From: Stigmatella ashevillena
GTDB lineage: Bacteria; Myxococcota; Myxococcia; Myxococcales; Myxococcaceae
Reading direction: 5' to 3'
Assembly (NCBI RefSeq): GCF_028368975.1
Contig: NZ_JAQNDM010000002.1
Coordinates: forward strand, 9,294,425 to 9,358,424
Length of the DNA: 64,000 nt
Part shown: piece after piece, positions 1 through 8,389 of the stretch
How the letters are laid out: each line of letters starts with the position of its first letter
Position numbering within the stretch: the stretch's first letter is position 1
Position numbers and translations under genes: made by a program
The notes under the pieces: model-generated
What the model was told of the DNA's origin: nothing
Database searches by the model: none
What the model saw: the letters and a program-made list of their open reading frames with translations, nothing else

Positions 1-130
1 GCACTTCGTGGATCTCGTGGATGCGGCCCGTGTAGAAGAGGATGCGCTCGGACAGCGTCGTCTTGCCCGAGTCGATGTGGGCGGAGATACCGATGTTGCG
101 AATATTTTCGATGGGTACGTTGGAGGCCAC
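1..130 (-). CDS. fusA: Translation elongation factor G, N-terminal part (runs off the left edge)
   Basis: This is the first 43 codons of a GTPase that drives ribosomal translocation; the rest lies outside the window. The readable N-terminus contains [17 protein letters not shown], the P-loop of EF-G-type translational GTPases, followed by [17 protein letters not shown], typical of EF-G. A GTG start ending at position 130 is chosen because AAGAAGGA lies a few bases upstream of it and no in-frame ATG is present nearby. The His-Ile-Asp-Ser P-loop, rather than His-Ile-Asp-Ala, is the form seen in the EF-G1 subfamily. That subfamily assignment is inference from a short fragment. Confidence 0.9.
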   Translation of the reverse strand, partial: MASNVPIENIRNIGISAHIDSGKTTLSERILFYTGRIHEIHEV

Positions 131-343
131 GATCTGGTCCTTCTTCTTTTGAAATGCCTGAGGGAACAGGGCAGGCGGGGCCTCTACTTCCCACAAGTTC
201 AAGTTTCCAGCCAAATCCGCATGTCGGTGGGGCTCTGACTGCTCCCACCTCCGCCTACCAGCCTGGCTTGCATCATTATATAGGAGAGGCGCTGGAGCCC
301 TGCGAAGGGGCCTGCGGGACGCCTTTCCGAGGGTTCCTAACAC

Positions 344-706
344 ATGAGTGCCTCCGAAAACTTCTCCCTCGCGCGTCAGTGGCTGAGCGCCTTCAACGCC
401 CACGACGTGGACGCCCTGGTGGCCCTGTACGCCGAGGACGCGACACATACCTCTCCGAAAATCCGGGTTTTGCACCCGGAGACGGGGGGCAAGCTGGTGG
501 GCAAGACAGCCCTGTCCCGGTGGTGGAAAGAGGCCAACGCTCGGTTGCCGGGGCTGCGCTACGAGGAGACGGCGCTCACGGCCAGCGAGGAGCGCGTCTT
601 CATGGAGTACCTGCGCCATGCGCCCGGGGAGCCGCCCCTGCCGGTGGCCGAGGTGCTGGACGTTCGGGACGGGAAGATCGTCGCCTCGCGCGTCTACCAC
701 GGTTGA
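344..706 (+). CDS. SnoaL/NTF2-like fold protein
   Basis: This 120-residue soluble protein matches the SnoaL-like (NTF2 superfamily) pattern. The N-terminus reads [24 protein letters not shown], the usual opening helix pair. A middle segment [19 protein letters not shown] follows, and the C-terminal strands end [17 protein letters not shown]. Members include small cyclases, isomerases and ligand-binding proteins, so the substrate cannot be named. The ATG has a GAGGG about ten bases upstream. It stands alone, divergent from fusA and convergent with the ATP-grasp gene, so context gives no functional clue. Confidence 0.75.
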   Translation: MSASENFSLARQWLSAFNAHDVDALVALYAEDATHTSPKIRVLHPETGGKLVGKTALSRWWKEANARLPGLRYEETALTASEERVFMEYLRHAPGEPPLPVAEVLDVRDGKIVASRVYHG

Positions 707-740
707 GTGGAGGCTCAGGGCGCCCGGGCAGGGCGCCGTC

Positions 741-1844
741 TTACTCCGGGGTGTAGCACCAGTCCTCCACGCCCAGGGTGTGCCCATGGCGGGCCCTCCA
801 GGCCTGGTGCTCCTCCGAGGCGCGGTATCGCTGGAGGGAAATCTCGGGAGAGGGCTCGAGTGAGTAGTGGGGGCGGCCCTGCGCAAGCAGGGCGCACATC
901 GCCTTCAACAGGGGCAAGGTGTCCACCAGCTCTTCGAGGAAGAGGAACTGGCCGCCTTGATTGACCTCCAGGAAGTGGATGCCTCCCTCGGGGTCCACCA
1001 CGAGGTCCACGCAGCCGAAGACCAGGCCCAGCCTGTTCATCATGTCTCGCAGTTGGTGCTGGAATGTCTCGGAGAGCGAGCAGGCGTCGGCCGCCAGCTC
1101 CGAGTGGTAGATGTGGGCCCGCCAGTCGACGAAGGCCTTGCCCTGGGTGGAGCGGAGGCGCACGGGAAACATCCGGTCGCCCACGAGGGTGACCCGGAGG
1201 TCACAGACCTTCTCCACATAGCGTTGGTAGATGCCAGGGCACATGGACACGGACGCGTCGTCGAAGGAGGACGCCGTGTCCAGCAGGGTGGCGTTCACGT
1301 TGTAGAACTGGTGGGTCTGACGGTCCCGCCACGTGTGCGGCATGAAGGTCTTGTAGATGACCCGGCCGTGCCGGGCGATGAACGCCCGGATGGCGCGCGC
1401 GTCGTTGGACATCAGGGTGTCGGGAACCTGGAGCCCCGCGCTGCGAGCCGCCCGGAGTTGGAGCAGCTTGTTCTCGGCCGCCAGGGCGGCACCGGGAGGG
1501 TTGACCCACAAGGCGCCGGTCAGCTCACCGGCCAGGGCAAAGAGGTTGCTCTGAAACAGCGACCACTCGCCCCGGACAAAGGGCAGGTCGCTCTCCAGAA
1601 CCTCCGCGGAGGGGGGAGGGGCTCTGGGCCGCCGGTACCAGACGGCCCCCACGTCCGGCGTCTGGGCCGAGCCCAGCTCCAGCCGGTCCTCCAGGGCGCT
1701 GTCATGGATCGAAAGGGTCCCCAGGGAGCCGCTGAAGAGGGAAGGGCTCCAGAGTGGCTCGATGCCGGACTGCTTCAGTCCCCAGCACACCGCGGCCGCG
1801 TTGAGATCCTCATGGGGCGATAGGATGACGGGAGCGCGGGGCAT
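741..1844 (-). CDS. ATP-grasp peptide ligase of the graspetide (MvdD-like) type
   Basis: This 367-residue cytosolic enzyme has the layout of MvdC/MvdD-type ligases, which join Ser/Thr or Lys side chains of a precursor peptide to Asp/Glu carboxylates using ATP. Visible marks are the pre-ATP-grasp AVWYRRP, then [19 protein letters not shown] and VPDTLMSND. These are followed by VIYKTF (nucleotide-binding Lys), [17 protein letters not shown], a DWR motif (FVDWRAH), and the metal-binding CVDLVV...[10 protein letters not shown]. It starts 17 bases downstream of a 60-codon precursor gene on the same strand, so the two form a minimal RiPP operon. No dedicated transporter or protease is adjacent. The family call is strong; the chemistry on this precursor is inference. 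Confidence 0.8.
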   Translation of the reverse strand: MPRAPVILSPHEDLNAAAVCWGLKQSGIEPLWSPSLFSGSLGTLSIHDSALEDRLELGSAQTPDVGAVWYRRPRAPPPSAEVLESDLPFVRGEWSLFQSNLFALAGELTGALWVNPPGAALAAENKLLQLRAARSAGLQVPDTLMSNDARAIRAFIARHGRVIYKTFMPHTWRDRQTHQFYNVNATLLDTASSFDDASVSMCPGIYQRYVEKVCDLRVTLVGDRMFPVRLRSTQGKAFVDWRAHIYHSELAADACSLSETFQHQLRDMMNRLGLVFGCVDLVVDPEGGIHFLEVNQGGQFLFLEELVDTLPLLKAMCALLAQGRPHYSLEPSPEISLQRYRASEEHQAWRARHGHTLGVEDWCYTPE

Positions 1845-1861
1845 GGACAGCTCGCAGGGGC

Positions 1862-2044
1862 TTAGTTCTGCAAGTCTCGATCACCCCAGCCGCCGGCATT
1901 GCTGATGCCCGAACTCCAGCCACCAGAAACCTTGGCGAGATCCTCGGGGGACAGTTCCTGAGCCGTGAGACGGGCAAGGGGACGGATTTCCCGCACGTTC
2001 TTGGCAAGTTCCACCGGCTGGCTGTCATGGTTGATGCGCTTCAT
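1862..2044 (-). CDS. RiPP precursor peptide with double-glycine leader (putative graspetide precursor)
   Basis: This 60-residue peptide has a helical leader with RPLARLTAQELSPEDLAKVSGG at its end. The ELSxEDLxxVSGG pattern is the double-glycine leader known from bacteriocin-type precursors. The 18 residues after GG are WSSGISNAGGWGDRDLQN, rich in Gly, Ser and Asn with two Asp. Ser3, Ser4 or Ser8 and the two Asp are the only obvious ester donors and acceptors. The core has no Thr, Lys or Glu, unlike microviridin-type cores. The ATG has a strong GAGGAAG upstream. It directly precedes the ATP-grasp ligase. Reading it as a longer protein from farther upstream is less likely because that stretch looks non-coding. 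Confidence 0.72.
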   Translation of the reverse strand: MKRINHDSQPVELAKNVREIRPLARLTAQELSPEDLAKVSGGWSSGISNAGGWGDRDLQN

Positions 2045-2480
2045 GGTGTCTTCCTCGCGGTATGGGCACTTCGGAGAGACAGAGTGACAACCACGCGGAT
2101 GTGACGGCTGCGACACTGTCCAGAAGCCTATGCCAGCCTCACGCCATCGATGCGCTCTCTCGCAAGCTCCTCGACCCTTCACCAACCGGTTGTTGCTCCT
2201 GCTGCTTGCGGCGCTGGCCCTCCTCTCCTGTTGGGAAAAATCCAAGTCCGGTGGAGCTGCTGTGCAAGTTCGTTCCGGACCCAGAGCACGCGCTGCCGCA
2301 GATCGTTGTTACCTCGCGGGGTACCCGCAGCCTCGGGTTTCACCGTCCCCTACTTCAGTCGTACTTTCCGACTCGGCTCCTGTCTGATGGCACCGCTCAG
2401 CGTGTTGCTATGACGTGCGTGTTTCACGAACCTGTTCACACGCTGAATCGGAGACACCCATGCTTGCTACGGGAGCAAAG
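2045..2480. other. Intergenic region between divergent RiPP operon and Cys-rich protein gene
   Basis: This 436-base stretch separates two divergent genes and must hold both promoters. I see no clear promoter boxes. One weak possibility is a lipoprotein-like reading frame on the plus strand from about 2130, where a run NRLLLLLLAALALLSC looks like a signal peptide with a lipobox. It has no convincing ribosome-binding site, and the rest of the frame (to 2387) resembles no protein I know. I do not call it a gene. Confidence 0.4.
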
Positions 2481-2843
2481 ATGAAGTCACGGCTTTCCCT
2501 GTCCTTGATTCTTCCGCTGGTTGTTGCCCTTTCCGTCCAGGTGGCATGCGGCGGTGTTGAGGAGGATGTGGCGCTCAACGAGGAGGACACGGTGCACTCC
2601 AGCGCACTCTCGTGCCCATCAGGAACGTCCCTGGGGTGTGACCTGAATCCAAACGATTCCAGCACGGAGTGGATGACGCTCAAGGAGTACGGCGGTTGTT
2701 GCGGCATCGGCAACATCTGGAAGTGGTACAACACAAAGACCTGCCGCCGTTACTGTGGCTTCAACTCAGCAGGCAGGGCCATTCAGTGGTGGTCCGAGAC
2801 CGGTACAGGCGGCTATTGTAGCCTTGAAACGGGATGTTATTAG
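2481..2843 (+). CDS. Small Cys-rich exported protein
   Basis: This 120-residue protein has an N-terminal signal segment (MKSRLSLSLILPLVVALSVQ) ending in VACGG, which may be a lipobox, although Gln at -3 is unusual. The mature part holds eight Cys after the signal, including a CC pair, and many Trp and Gly (EYGGCCGIGNIWKWYN, QWWSETGTGGYCS). That suggests a small disulfide-bonded secreted domain. An in-frame ATG seven codons upstream (2460) is an alternative start; the chosen one places the charged n-region directly before the hydrophobic run. It sits divergently beside the RiPP locus. I do not recognise the family, and function is unknown. Confidence 0.6.
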   Translation: MKSRLSLSLILPLVVALSVQVACGGVEEDVALNEEDTVHSSALSCPSGTSLGCDLNPNDSSTEWMTLKEYGGCCGIGNIWKWYNTKTCRRYCGFNSAGRAIQWWSETGTGGYCSLETGCY

Positions 2844-2876
2844 AAATGAGGGGATGCTTCAGCCTCGAGGGCCTGA

Positions 2877-3575
2877 TCAGGCCAGTGTCCGGACGGAATA
2901 CTCGGTGCCGAATTTGAACGGGATCAGCATCGACGTGAAGCCATTTCGCGGGTCGCGCATGAAGTCGATGTAGTCGCGGTAGTCGCCCTTCATGAAACCG
3001 ACGTTGTCGGCGATGACTACCGCGCCGTGGCGCAGCCGTGGCTGGAGGAGCTTCACGACGTCGACGGACTTCAGCGGAAATCCGTCGATGAGCGCCATGT
3101 CCACTTCTCCAGGCAGTGTGCGGAGTGTCTCGAGCGCGTCGCCGACGCGGATCTCGACGATGTCCGCAAGGCCGGCCTCTTCGATGTGCGCTTGCGCGCG
3201 TGCAGCCTTTTCAGGGACAAACTCGGTGCCGATGACCTGACCGCCACCGTTTGCACGCACGGCGGCCGCCAGCCAGATCGTCGAGACGCCGAACGACGTA
3301 CCAAACTCGACGACGAGCTTGGCCTGAAGCGCCCGCACCGTCTGATAACAGAAGGCCCCTTGAGGGCGTTCAAGCGCGATGAATTTGTCGGCCATGGAGC
3401 GGAGGGCAGTGGCATCGTCGAGAGCGACCTTCCGACCGAGAAGCAAGGCCGGCAGCTTCGGGAGAAAGTGAAGCGCGTGGCCAAACGACTGCTTGTCCGC
3501 TTCTTCATGAAGGCGGCGCAGGACGCGCGCCGCGCGTGCGTCGGTGAGCACGGAAAAAGGGTCTGGCCTCGTCAT
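2877..3575 (-). CDS. Class I SAM-dependent O-methyltransferase
   Basis: This 232-residue cytosolic protein has the motifs of catechol-O-methyltransferase-like enzymes. VVEFGTSFGVSTIWLAAA is the SAM-binding glycine loop, QVIGTEFVPEKAARAQAHI carries the acidic residue that binds the ribose, and EIRVGDALETL and VDMALIDGFP are motifs II and III. VVIADNVGF lies near the metal site. It lies head to head with a LysR regulator and is probably controlled by it. The substrate is unknown. Base composition is somewhat less GC-biased than the core genes nearby, as is that of the regulator, so the pair may have been acquired together. Confidence 0.82.
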   Translation of the reverse strand: MTRPDPFSVLTDARAARVLRRLHEEADKQSFGHALHFLPKLPALLLGRKVALDDATALRSMADKFIALERPQGAFCYQTVRALQAKLVVEFGTSFGVSTIWLAAAVRANGGGQVIGTEFVPEKAARAQAHIEEAGLADIVEIRVGDALETLRTLPGEVDMALIDGFPLKSVDVVKLLQPRLRHGAVVIADNVGFMKGDYRDYIDFMRDPRNGFTSMLIPFKFGTEYSVRTLA

Positions 3576-3674
3576 CGTTTCTCCTCTGGCATTCGAATGT
3601 TCCGTTCGGCGGCTCTGTGGGTCATGCGCTCACGAAGAAGAATCTGCCCGCGCGCCTATCGAGTTGTCCAAGAC

Positions 3675-3689
3675 ATTGATTCGATTAAT
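3675..3689. promoter_or_regulatory. Putative LysR-type operator in the divergent O-methyltransferase/LysR promoter
   Basis: The imperfect dyad ATTGATTCGATTAAT lies in the 138-base gap between the two divergent genes. It is in the most AT-rich part of this gap and has the T-N11-A spacing expected of LysR-type boxes. It is 25 bases before the LysR start, where autoregulation and control of the neighbour would both be possible. This is a pattern match only. Confidence 0.45.
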
Positions 3690-3713
3690 ATGATGATTCA
3701 GGAGCATCATTCG

Positions 3714-4661
3714 ATGGAACTACGACACCTGCGCTACTTCGTGGCGGTCGCCGAGGAGGAGAACTTCCACCGAGCAGCCTCCCGACTGCACGTGTCGCAG
3801 TCGGCGCTCAGCCGGCAGGTGCAGGATCTCGCGAAGGAGATAGGGGTCGAGTTGCTCGAACCTTCGGGTCGCGGGGTCAAGCTGACCGCCGTCGGCCGAT
3901 TCTTTGCGGACAAGGCGAGGTCCATCTTGGCGGGGGTCGAGACGGCCGTCGAAGAAACTCAGGGAGTTGCTCATGGCCAGCTTGGCACCGTTGCGATCGG
4001 CTTCGAGACCGGCGCGATCCTGACGGGGGGGGCGTTTGCGTCCATCGTCACGGCATTCCGTAAACGCGCTCCTCGGATCGCGCTGGACCTCCTCCCGATG
4101 AGCAGCGTCGAGCAGTGGGAAGCGCTTCGTACGGGGAAGATCGCATTCGGATATGGCTTCTACGCGCCCAGCGACGACTCACTCGAACACATGGAAATCG
4201 CAAGAGATCACCTCGGCGTCCTGCTGTCTGGCGAGCACCGGCTCGCGAAGCGCTCGCAGCTCAAGGTCAAGGACCTCGCGAACGAGCCCGTGCTGCTTCA
4301 GCCTCGGCGGCTCTACCCTCGGCTCCACGATGACATCATCGCCGCCGCCAGGTCCCACGGTGTCGTGCTCAACGTGAAGTCGGGGGCCGTCGACGGCGAA
4401 GCGCTGCTGATGCAGGTGGTTGTCGGCGACGCCGTGTCGTTCCTCGGCGAGAGATCGAGCACGGTGCTCCGGTTGACATCCGTGGTCTGGCGGCCGGTCG
4501 TGGATCTCCGGGTGAGCGAAACGCACGTGGTGCTGTGGCGCGCGGACGACGCTCTGTCGCCCGTCGTGCGGTCACTCATCGAGAGCGCCCGCGAGGCCAA
4601 GACGGTTCTCCGAGCCGAGCGCGCAGTTCGTCCGGCTGGGCGATCCAAACGAACCCGATAG
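3714..4661 (+). CDS. LysR-family transcriptional regulator
   Basis: This 315-residue DNA-binding regulator opens with the canonical LysR helix-turn-helix: MELRHLRYFVAVAEEENFHR, then AASRLHVSQSALSRQVQDL and ELLEPSGRGVKLTAVG. The effector-binding domain follows (from about residue 90, LGTVAIGFETGAILTGG). The ATG at 3714 has CAGGAG nine bases upstream and fits family N-termini exactly; longer upstream readings are spurious. It is transcribed away from the O-methyltransferase, the usual arrangement for a LysR regulator and its target. The C-terminus carries a short basic tail. The effector cannot be told. Confidence 0.9.
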   Translation: MELRHLRYFVAVAEEENFHRAASRLHVSQSALSRQVQDLAKEIGVELLEPSGRGVKLTAVGRFFADKARSILAGVETAVEETQGVAHGQLGTVAIGFETGAILTGGAFASIVTAFRKRAPRIALDLLPMSSVEQWEALRTGKIAFGYGFYAPSDDSLEHMEIARDHLGVLLSGEHRLAKRSQLKVKDLANEPVLLQPRRLYPRLHDDIIAAARSHGVVLNVKSGAVDGEALLMQVVVGDAVSFLGERSSTVLRLTSVVWRPVVDLRVSETHVVLWRADDALSPVVRSLIESAREAKTVLRAERAVRPAGRSKRTR

Positions 4662-4776
4662 CGCGCGCTCGCGTTTTGCCGTGGAACTCCTGGCCATCTA
4701 TCTCGACACGCCGGGCAACATGATCGTGACCGAGGCGTTCCGGTCACGATTCAGAACGGATGGGCATGTCGACCGA

Positions 4777-5049
4777 CTACTCGTACGCCGGGGAGCAGCG
4801 GCTGTAGGACCAGAGACACGTGGGAGAAGCCGTGCGACACGAGACCTCCGTCTTGAATGACTTGCAGAAACACTCCACGGGGGCCCCGAGGCAAATCGCC
4901 TCCGAGCTCACCTGCTCCGCGCCCGGCGCCGCAACCTGCGCGGGCATGGCCTCCTCCGTGGACATGGGCGCCTGGCTCTCCTCGGGAAGCAGTTCCCCAC
5001 CACATGCAGTCAGGCCCAACAACGCGGCAACAAGGATGAAACGATGCAT
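4777..5049 (-). CDS. Small Cys-rich lipoprotein
   Basis: This 90-residue lipoprotein starts MHRFILVAALLGLTACGG, with a clear LTAC lipobox (Cys16), so it should be lipidated and anchored in the envelope. The mature part starts with an acidic, Pro/Ala-rich linker and ends in a compact segment with six Cys (ICLGAPVECFCKSF...SCRT...TCLW...RCSPAYE) that could form three disulfides. GGAGG lies seven bases before the ATG. The gene lies 80 bases downstream of the kinase-like gene on the same strand, so they may be co-transcribed. The family is not recognised. Confidence 0.7.
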   Translation of the reverse strand: MHRFILVAALLGLTACGGELLPEESQAPMSTEEAMPAQVAAPGAEQVSSEAICLGAPVECFCKSFKTEVSCRTASPTCLWSYSRCSPAYE

Positions 5050-5129
5050 GAACGCCTCCAGCGGCAGGTGATACTTGAGATTAGCACACCTGGACGATTT
5101 ATCCCCGGCATCGTAGCCCCTACCCACTG

Positions 5130-6074
5130 TTACGGCGGCAGGTTGGGGCTCTGAGTGGAAGTAGGCTGGCGGCGGGGAGGAAAAGCAGGGACGTAGCACC
5201 GTCCTTGATAGACGTAACTGGTGTCGGCGTTCTCCTTGCATGCTTCAGCATCCAGTGTGAACTGCTCTATCCAGCAGCTACCCCGAATGGCTACTTGCCC
5301 TCGCCGGGGGCATCGGCCGTTGGCATCGGGTTTGTTCTGTCCAGGGAGGGGCTCAGGGGGGAGATCCAAGGCAACGGTTTCTGAGGAGGAAGAGGCTGAA
5401 GGGGAGGCACTGGGCGCTGTCAGTGCCGAGTCTCCCACGGCCACGCTGCCCGCATCGCGAGCGCCCACGTCCACGGCTGCTCTCCTTTGCTGAGAGGAGG
5501 CGCGCTCACGCTCGGAGAGGGATTGCCCAAACCACAAGCTCAGCAGAAGTCCCACGGCGAGGGCAGTGCCGCTCGGAATCCACGTGGAGAGGGGTGCACG
5601 GACAGCCTTTCGCTCCAGAGACTTTGGGTGAGCAGGGGACTTGGCCATCTCCGGCAGGGCAAGAGGCGCGTCGAAGAGGGGACGATCGGCCGTTGTGTCC
5701 GAGCGAGCTGCGGCGAGTTCCAGGGACTCGGCCAACTCCTGCGCCGTGCCGCGTGACTCGGGTTGGAGGGAGAGCATGCACAGGACGAGGGCGTTGAGCT
5801 GTGAAGTCACCCAGTGCCCGTGGTCGATGAGGCGGGGAACGCAGGGATGACGGATGCGAGAGAGCAGCTCCACCTCGCGAGCGAAGCGAGGATCCCCCGG
5901 GAAGAGTGCCAGCTTGAGCGCGACGACAGGCTGTCTTGGCGACTTTGCGAGGACGGCTTGGTAGACGGCGCCATAGGCCCCCCGGTGGTGCCAACCCATC
6001 ACGCGCCACGGACCGATTCGGGTGCCCACTGGAAGGGGGGCCAGTAACCACTCGGGCTTGAGGGTGTTCTGCAT
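5130..6074 (-). CDS. Truncated Ser/Thr protein kinase-like membrane protein (catalytic core missing)
   Basis: This 314-residue protein begins like myxobacterial Hanks-type kinases: LPVGTRIGPWRV, a Gly-rich loop RGAYGAVYQA, the VALKLAL lysine, EVELLSRIRHPCVPRLIDHG. It then jumps directly to NALVLCMLSLQPESRGTAQEL, which belongs to the last helices of the domain. About 170-200 residues that should hold HRD, DFG and APE are absent, so it cannot phosphorylate. The rest has one membrane segment (around STWIPSGTALAVGLLLSLWFG), a Ser-rich linker and a Cys-containing C-terminal domain (RCPRRGQVAIRGSCW...CKEN...GRCYVP). ATG at 6074 is preferred over an upstream TTG. It may be a deletion derivative or a pseudokinase. 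Confidence 0.7.
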   Translation of the reverse strand: MQNTLKPEWLLAPLPVGTRIGPWRVMGWHHRGAYGAVYQAVLAKSPRQPVVALKLALFPGDPRFAREVELLSRIRHPCVPRLIDHGHWVTSQLNALVLCMLSLQPESRGTAQELAESLELAAARSDTTADRPLFDAPLALPEMAKSPAHPKSLERKAVRAPLSTWIPSGTALAVGLLLSLWFGQSLSERERASSQQRRAAVDVGARDAGSVAVGDSALTAPSASPSASSSSETVALDLPPEPLPGQNKPDANGRCPRRGQVAIRGSCWIEQFTLDAEACKENADTSYVYQGRCYVPAFPPRRQPTSTQSPNLPP

Positions 6075-6304
6075 GAAGGGTATTTTTCGGAGTAGTAGAG
6101 GAGCACCTTGCTTCAATGGTCTGTAGCCTGCGTCAGGAATAGGCAGGCCGTCGCGTGCTCTCTCAGGAAAGACTGGGAATCGAGATTGGTTGAGTTAGCC
6201 TGTCTAGCCAGGAGTGCTACACGTCGAGCCTCTATGTGAAGTTCTTCAAGCTTGATCAATCCTTCTTTCCGGATAGACTCTTCGTCTTCAAGAGGGGGCG
6301 AGAA

Positions 6305-8113
6305 GTGACGAAGAGCCATCAGTTTCAAAGATTGACCGCCAATGTGAGTGGCAATCCTAAGCTGCGCGACCCGCAGCGCGAGGGGTTCGAGCACATTTCT
6401 CGGTATTACCCAGGGGGAAATAATCGAGAAATTTCTCTCGTTCTCCCGGTCGGCTGTGGAAAATCAGGGCTCATCGCAATTGCCCCTTTTGCTTTGAGAG
6501 CCAAACGAGTTCTTGTCATTGCTCCTGGCACCCGTATCGCAGCCCAACTGCTTCGGGACGCGGACCCATCCGAGCCGAAGATGTTCTCTCGAATTACCGG
6601 CGTTTTGGCTGGCGACAGCTTCCCAGAGCCTGCCGAGATCCGGGGCAAGGAGACGAACCTCGGCGACCTTGAGGTAGCCGACGTTGTAATCACCAATATC
6701 CAGCAACTACAAGGGGAGGAAAATCGCACGCTGACGGCGCTGTCTTCCAATTTCTTTGACCTCATTCTCGTGGACGAGGGGCACCACAATGTGGCTGCTA
6801 GTTGGGAGCTAATCAGAACGAAATTCTCCCAGGCTAAGATCATCAACTTCAGTGCAACACCCTGCCGGGCTGATGGCCAACCAATGGCAGGAGAAGTAAT
6901 CTACTCCTACCCAATATTCAAAGCCATCGAGAAGGGCTACGTCAAAAGACTGAAGGCTGTCGTTCTCAACCCAAGTACCTTGAAGTACGTGCGCAGAGAA
7001 GACGGCGAGGAAATTGAAGTTGGCCTTGAAGAGGTTCGGCGCCTCGGCGAGACAGAGGCTGATTTCCGTAGAAGCGTTGTCAGCTCGGCGGAGACACTTA
7101 AGACCATCGTCGATGCCTCGATTAACCGGCTTTACGAGCTTCGTGAGAAGACAAAGGACCCACGCCATAAGATTATTGCGTCCGCACTCAACTACGAGCA
7201 CTGCATACAGATTACGAAGGCATATCGGGAGCGCAACCTCCGTGCGGAGTTTGTTCACTCGAGGGAGAGTGCGAAAAGCGTGGGCACGCTCAAGAAGTTG
7301 GAAGCCCACGAACTTGACGTCATCGTTCAGGTGAGAATGTTGGGAGAGGGATTCGATCATCGGTATCTGAGCGTGGCTGCCGTATGCAGCGTGTTCGCTA
7401 ACCTCAGCCCCTTTGTGCAGTTTGTCGGCCGCATTATGAGGGCAATCGAACAGGACTCTCCCAATAGTTCTCTGAATGAGGGAGTCGTCGTGTTCCATGC
7501 CGGTTCTAATATTGCAAAAAGGTGGGCGGACTTTCAGCAGTTCAGCCAAGCTGACAAGGAGTACTTCGAACAGCTTCTTCCAATGGAAGAACTGGACTTC
7601 ACCAGTGCCAACGAACTTGTGCGGGAGCCCCAGCCATTAACTTCCGCTAAGTCCTCAATGGAAGTTCGTACCCAGCAGCATGTGACGTTAGAGGAGATTC
7701 CACTTATAGAGCGAGACAACCGCGCCAAGGAGGCGCTGAACTATCTCGTCAGCCAGGGATTCACCCCAGAGGACTTTGCGCATGCGTCCCGGCACGTTGC
7801 AATTCATGTAACGAAGCAGAGCCAGCGACAAGCGGGACGTATTGCCCTTGATGAGCGCTCTAAACTTGCCGCAGGACGGGTACTCAAGGAGCGGGGCATT
7901 AATCCCATGGGTCGAGAACTCGACCGTCAACGGCTAGGCAGAGAAAACCTAGTCGTGCTCAAAGCTGCCATTGACAGGCTTTCTAACGAGCTGGTTCAAA
8001 AGAGCACGAAGGAGCGCGACTCTTTCACCCAGCTCGATCTTGACAGGATTGAGGCCTCGTTCGATTCGATTGTGACAGCCGCTGAAGCGGAGGTTTTCGA
8101 TGGCGCGAGCTAG
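6305..8113 (+). CDS. Superfamily 2 DEAD/DEAH-type helicase
   Basis: This roughly 600-residue cytosolic ATPase has SF2 motifs in order: Q-like LRDPQREGFEHI, motif I PVGCGKSG, motif Ia VIAPGTRIAAQ, motif II VDEGHH, motif III FSATP, motif V VRMLGEGFDH and motif VI QFVGRIMRA. A C-terminal region of about 200 residues (including KEALNYLVSQGFTPEDFAHA) is not recognised and may bind nucleic acid or a partner. GTG at 6305 has a strong AGAGGGGG upstream; an in-frame GTG at 6236 is the alternative start. Codon use is visibly more AT-rich than the surroundings, which suggests transfer. It overlaps a small Cys/His protein gene, and an HNH-like gene lies beyond IS remnants. Confidence 0.85.
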   Translation: MTKSHQFQRLTANVSGNPKLRDPQREGFEHISRYYPGGNNREISLVLPVGCGKSGLIAIAPFALRAKRVLVIAPGTRIAAQLLRDADPSEPKMFSRITGVLAGDSFPEPAEIRGKETNLGDLEVADVVITNIQQLQGEENRTLTALSSNFFDLILVDEGHHNVAASWELIRTKFSQAKIINFSATPCRADGQPMAGEVIYSYPIFKAIEKGYVKRLKAVVLNPSTLKYVRREDGEEIEVGLEEVRRLGETEADFRRSVVSSAETLKTIVDASINRLYELREKTKDPRHKIIASALNYEHCIQITKAYRERNLRAEFVHSRESAKSVGTLKKLEAHELDVIVQVRMLGEGFDHRYLSVAAVCSVFANLSPFVQFVGRIMRAIEQDSPNSSLNEGVVVFHAGSNIAKRWADFQQFSQADKEYFEQLLPMEELDFTSANELVREPQPLTSAKSSMEVRTQQHVTLEEIPLIERDNRAKEALNYLVSQGFTPEDFAHASRHVAIHVTKQSQRQAGRIALDERSKLAAGRVLKERGINPMGRELDRQRLGRENLVVLKAAIDRLSNELVQKSTKERDSFTQLDLDRIEASFDSIVTAAEAEVFDGAS

Positions 8114-8372
8114 ATCCTTCGTTACACGGATGGAGATCGACATGGCAAAGAAAGCGCACAATTGTCAACACAGCGCTTCGCATCGAATTGAACAGGGACA
8201 GTCTCGGTTGAAGGCAACCGAAGGACGTTCTGTCGAGCATTACTGCATTCCCTGCGCGGTTCATTTTCTTGAGGCCGACATTGATCGGCTCCAGACTTTG
8301 GTGAGTTCGCTGAGGAAAAGCTTGCCTCTAGGTGAGCAGGCCCCTCCAGGAAAGCCAACGTCCACGAGATGA
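8100..8372 (+). CDS. Small putative zinc-binding protein coupled to the helicase
   Basis: This 90-residue protein has the start ATG inside the last codons of the helicase gene (14-base overlap). A GGAGG sits six bases before it, so translation is probably coupled. The sequence has NCQHSASH and, about 26 residues later, HYCIPCAVHF, a Cx2H...Cx2C arrangement compatible with one zinc site. A predicted helix follows (EADIDRLQTLVSSLRKSL). The tail after about residue 75 may be altered by the adjoining transposon debris. Internal ATGs at 8130 and 8142 are alternatives. No known family is recognised. The tight coupling argues that it works with the helicase. Confidence 0.6.
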   Translation: MARARSFVTRMEIDMAKKAHNCQHSASHRIEQGQSRLKATEGRSVEHYCIPCAVHFLEADIDRLQTLVSSLRKSLPLGEQAPPGKPTSTR

Positions 8373-8389
8373 AGCCTGCCTGACAGCGG

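Noticed and set aside
1-343. Small plus-strand frames over the fusA start
   Set aside because: They lie antisense to a clear EF-G N-terminus or cross its promoter, with no protein features.
2062-2484. Plus-strand open frames upstream of the Cys-rich protein gene
   Set aside because: No ribosome-binding site or family; one frame has a signal-like Leu run, but the rest is low in protein character.
3027-3713. Long N-terminal extension of the LysR regulator reading frame
   Set aside because: It runs antisense through the O-methyltransferase gene; the LysR family start with its ribosome-binding site is at 3714.
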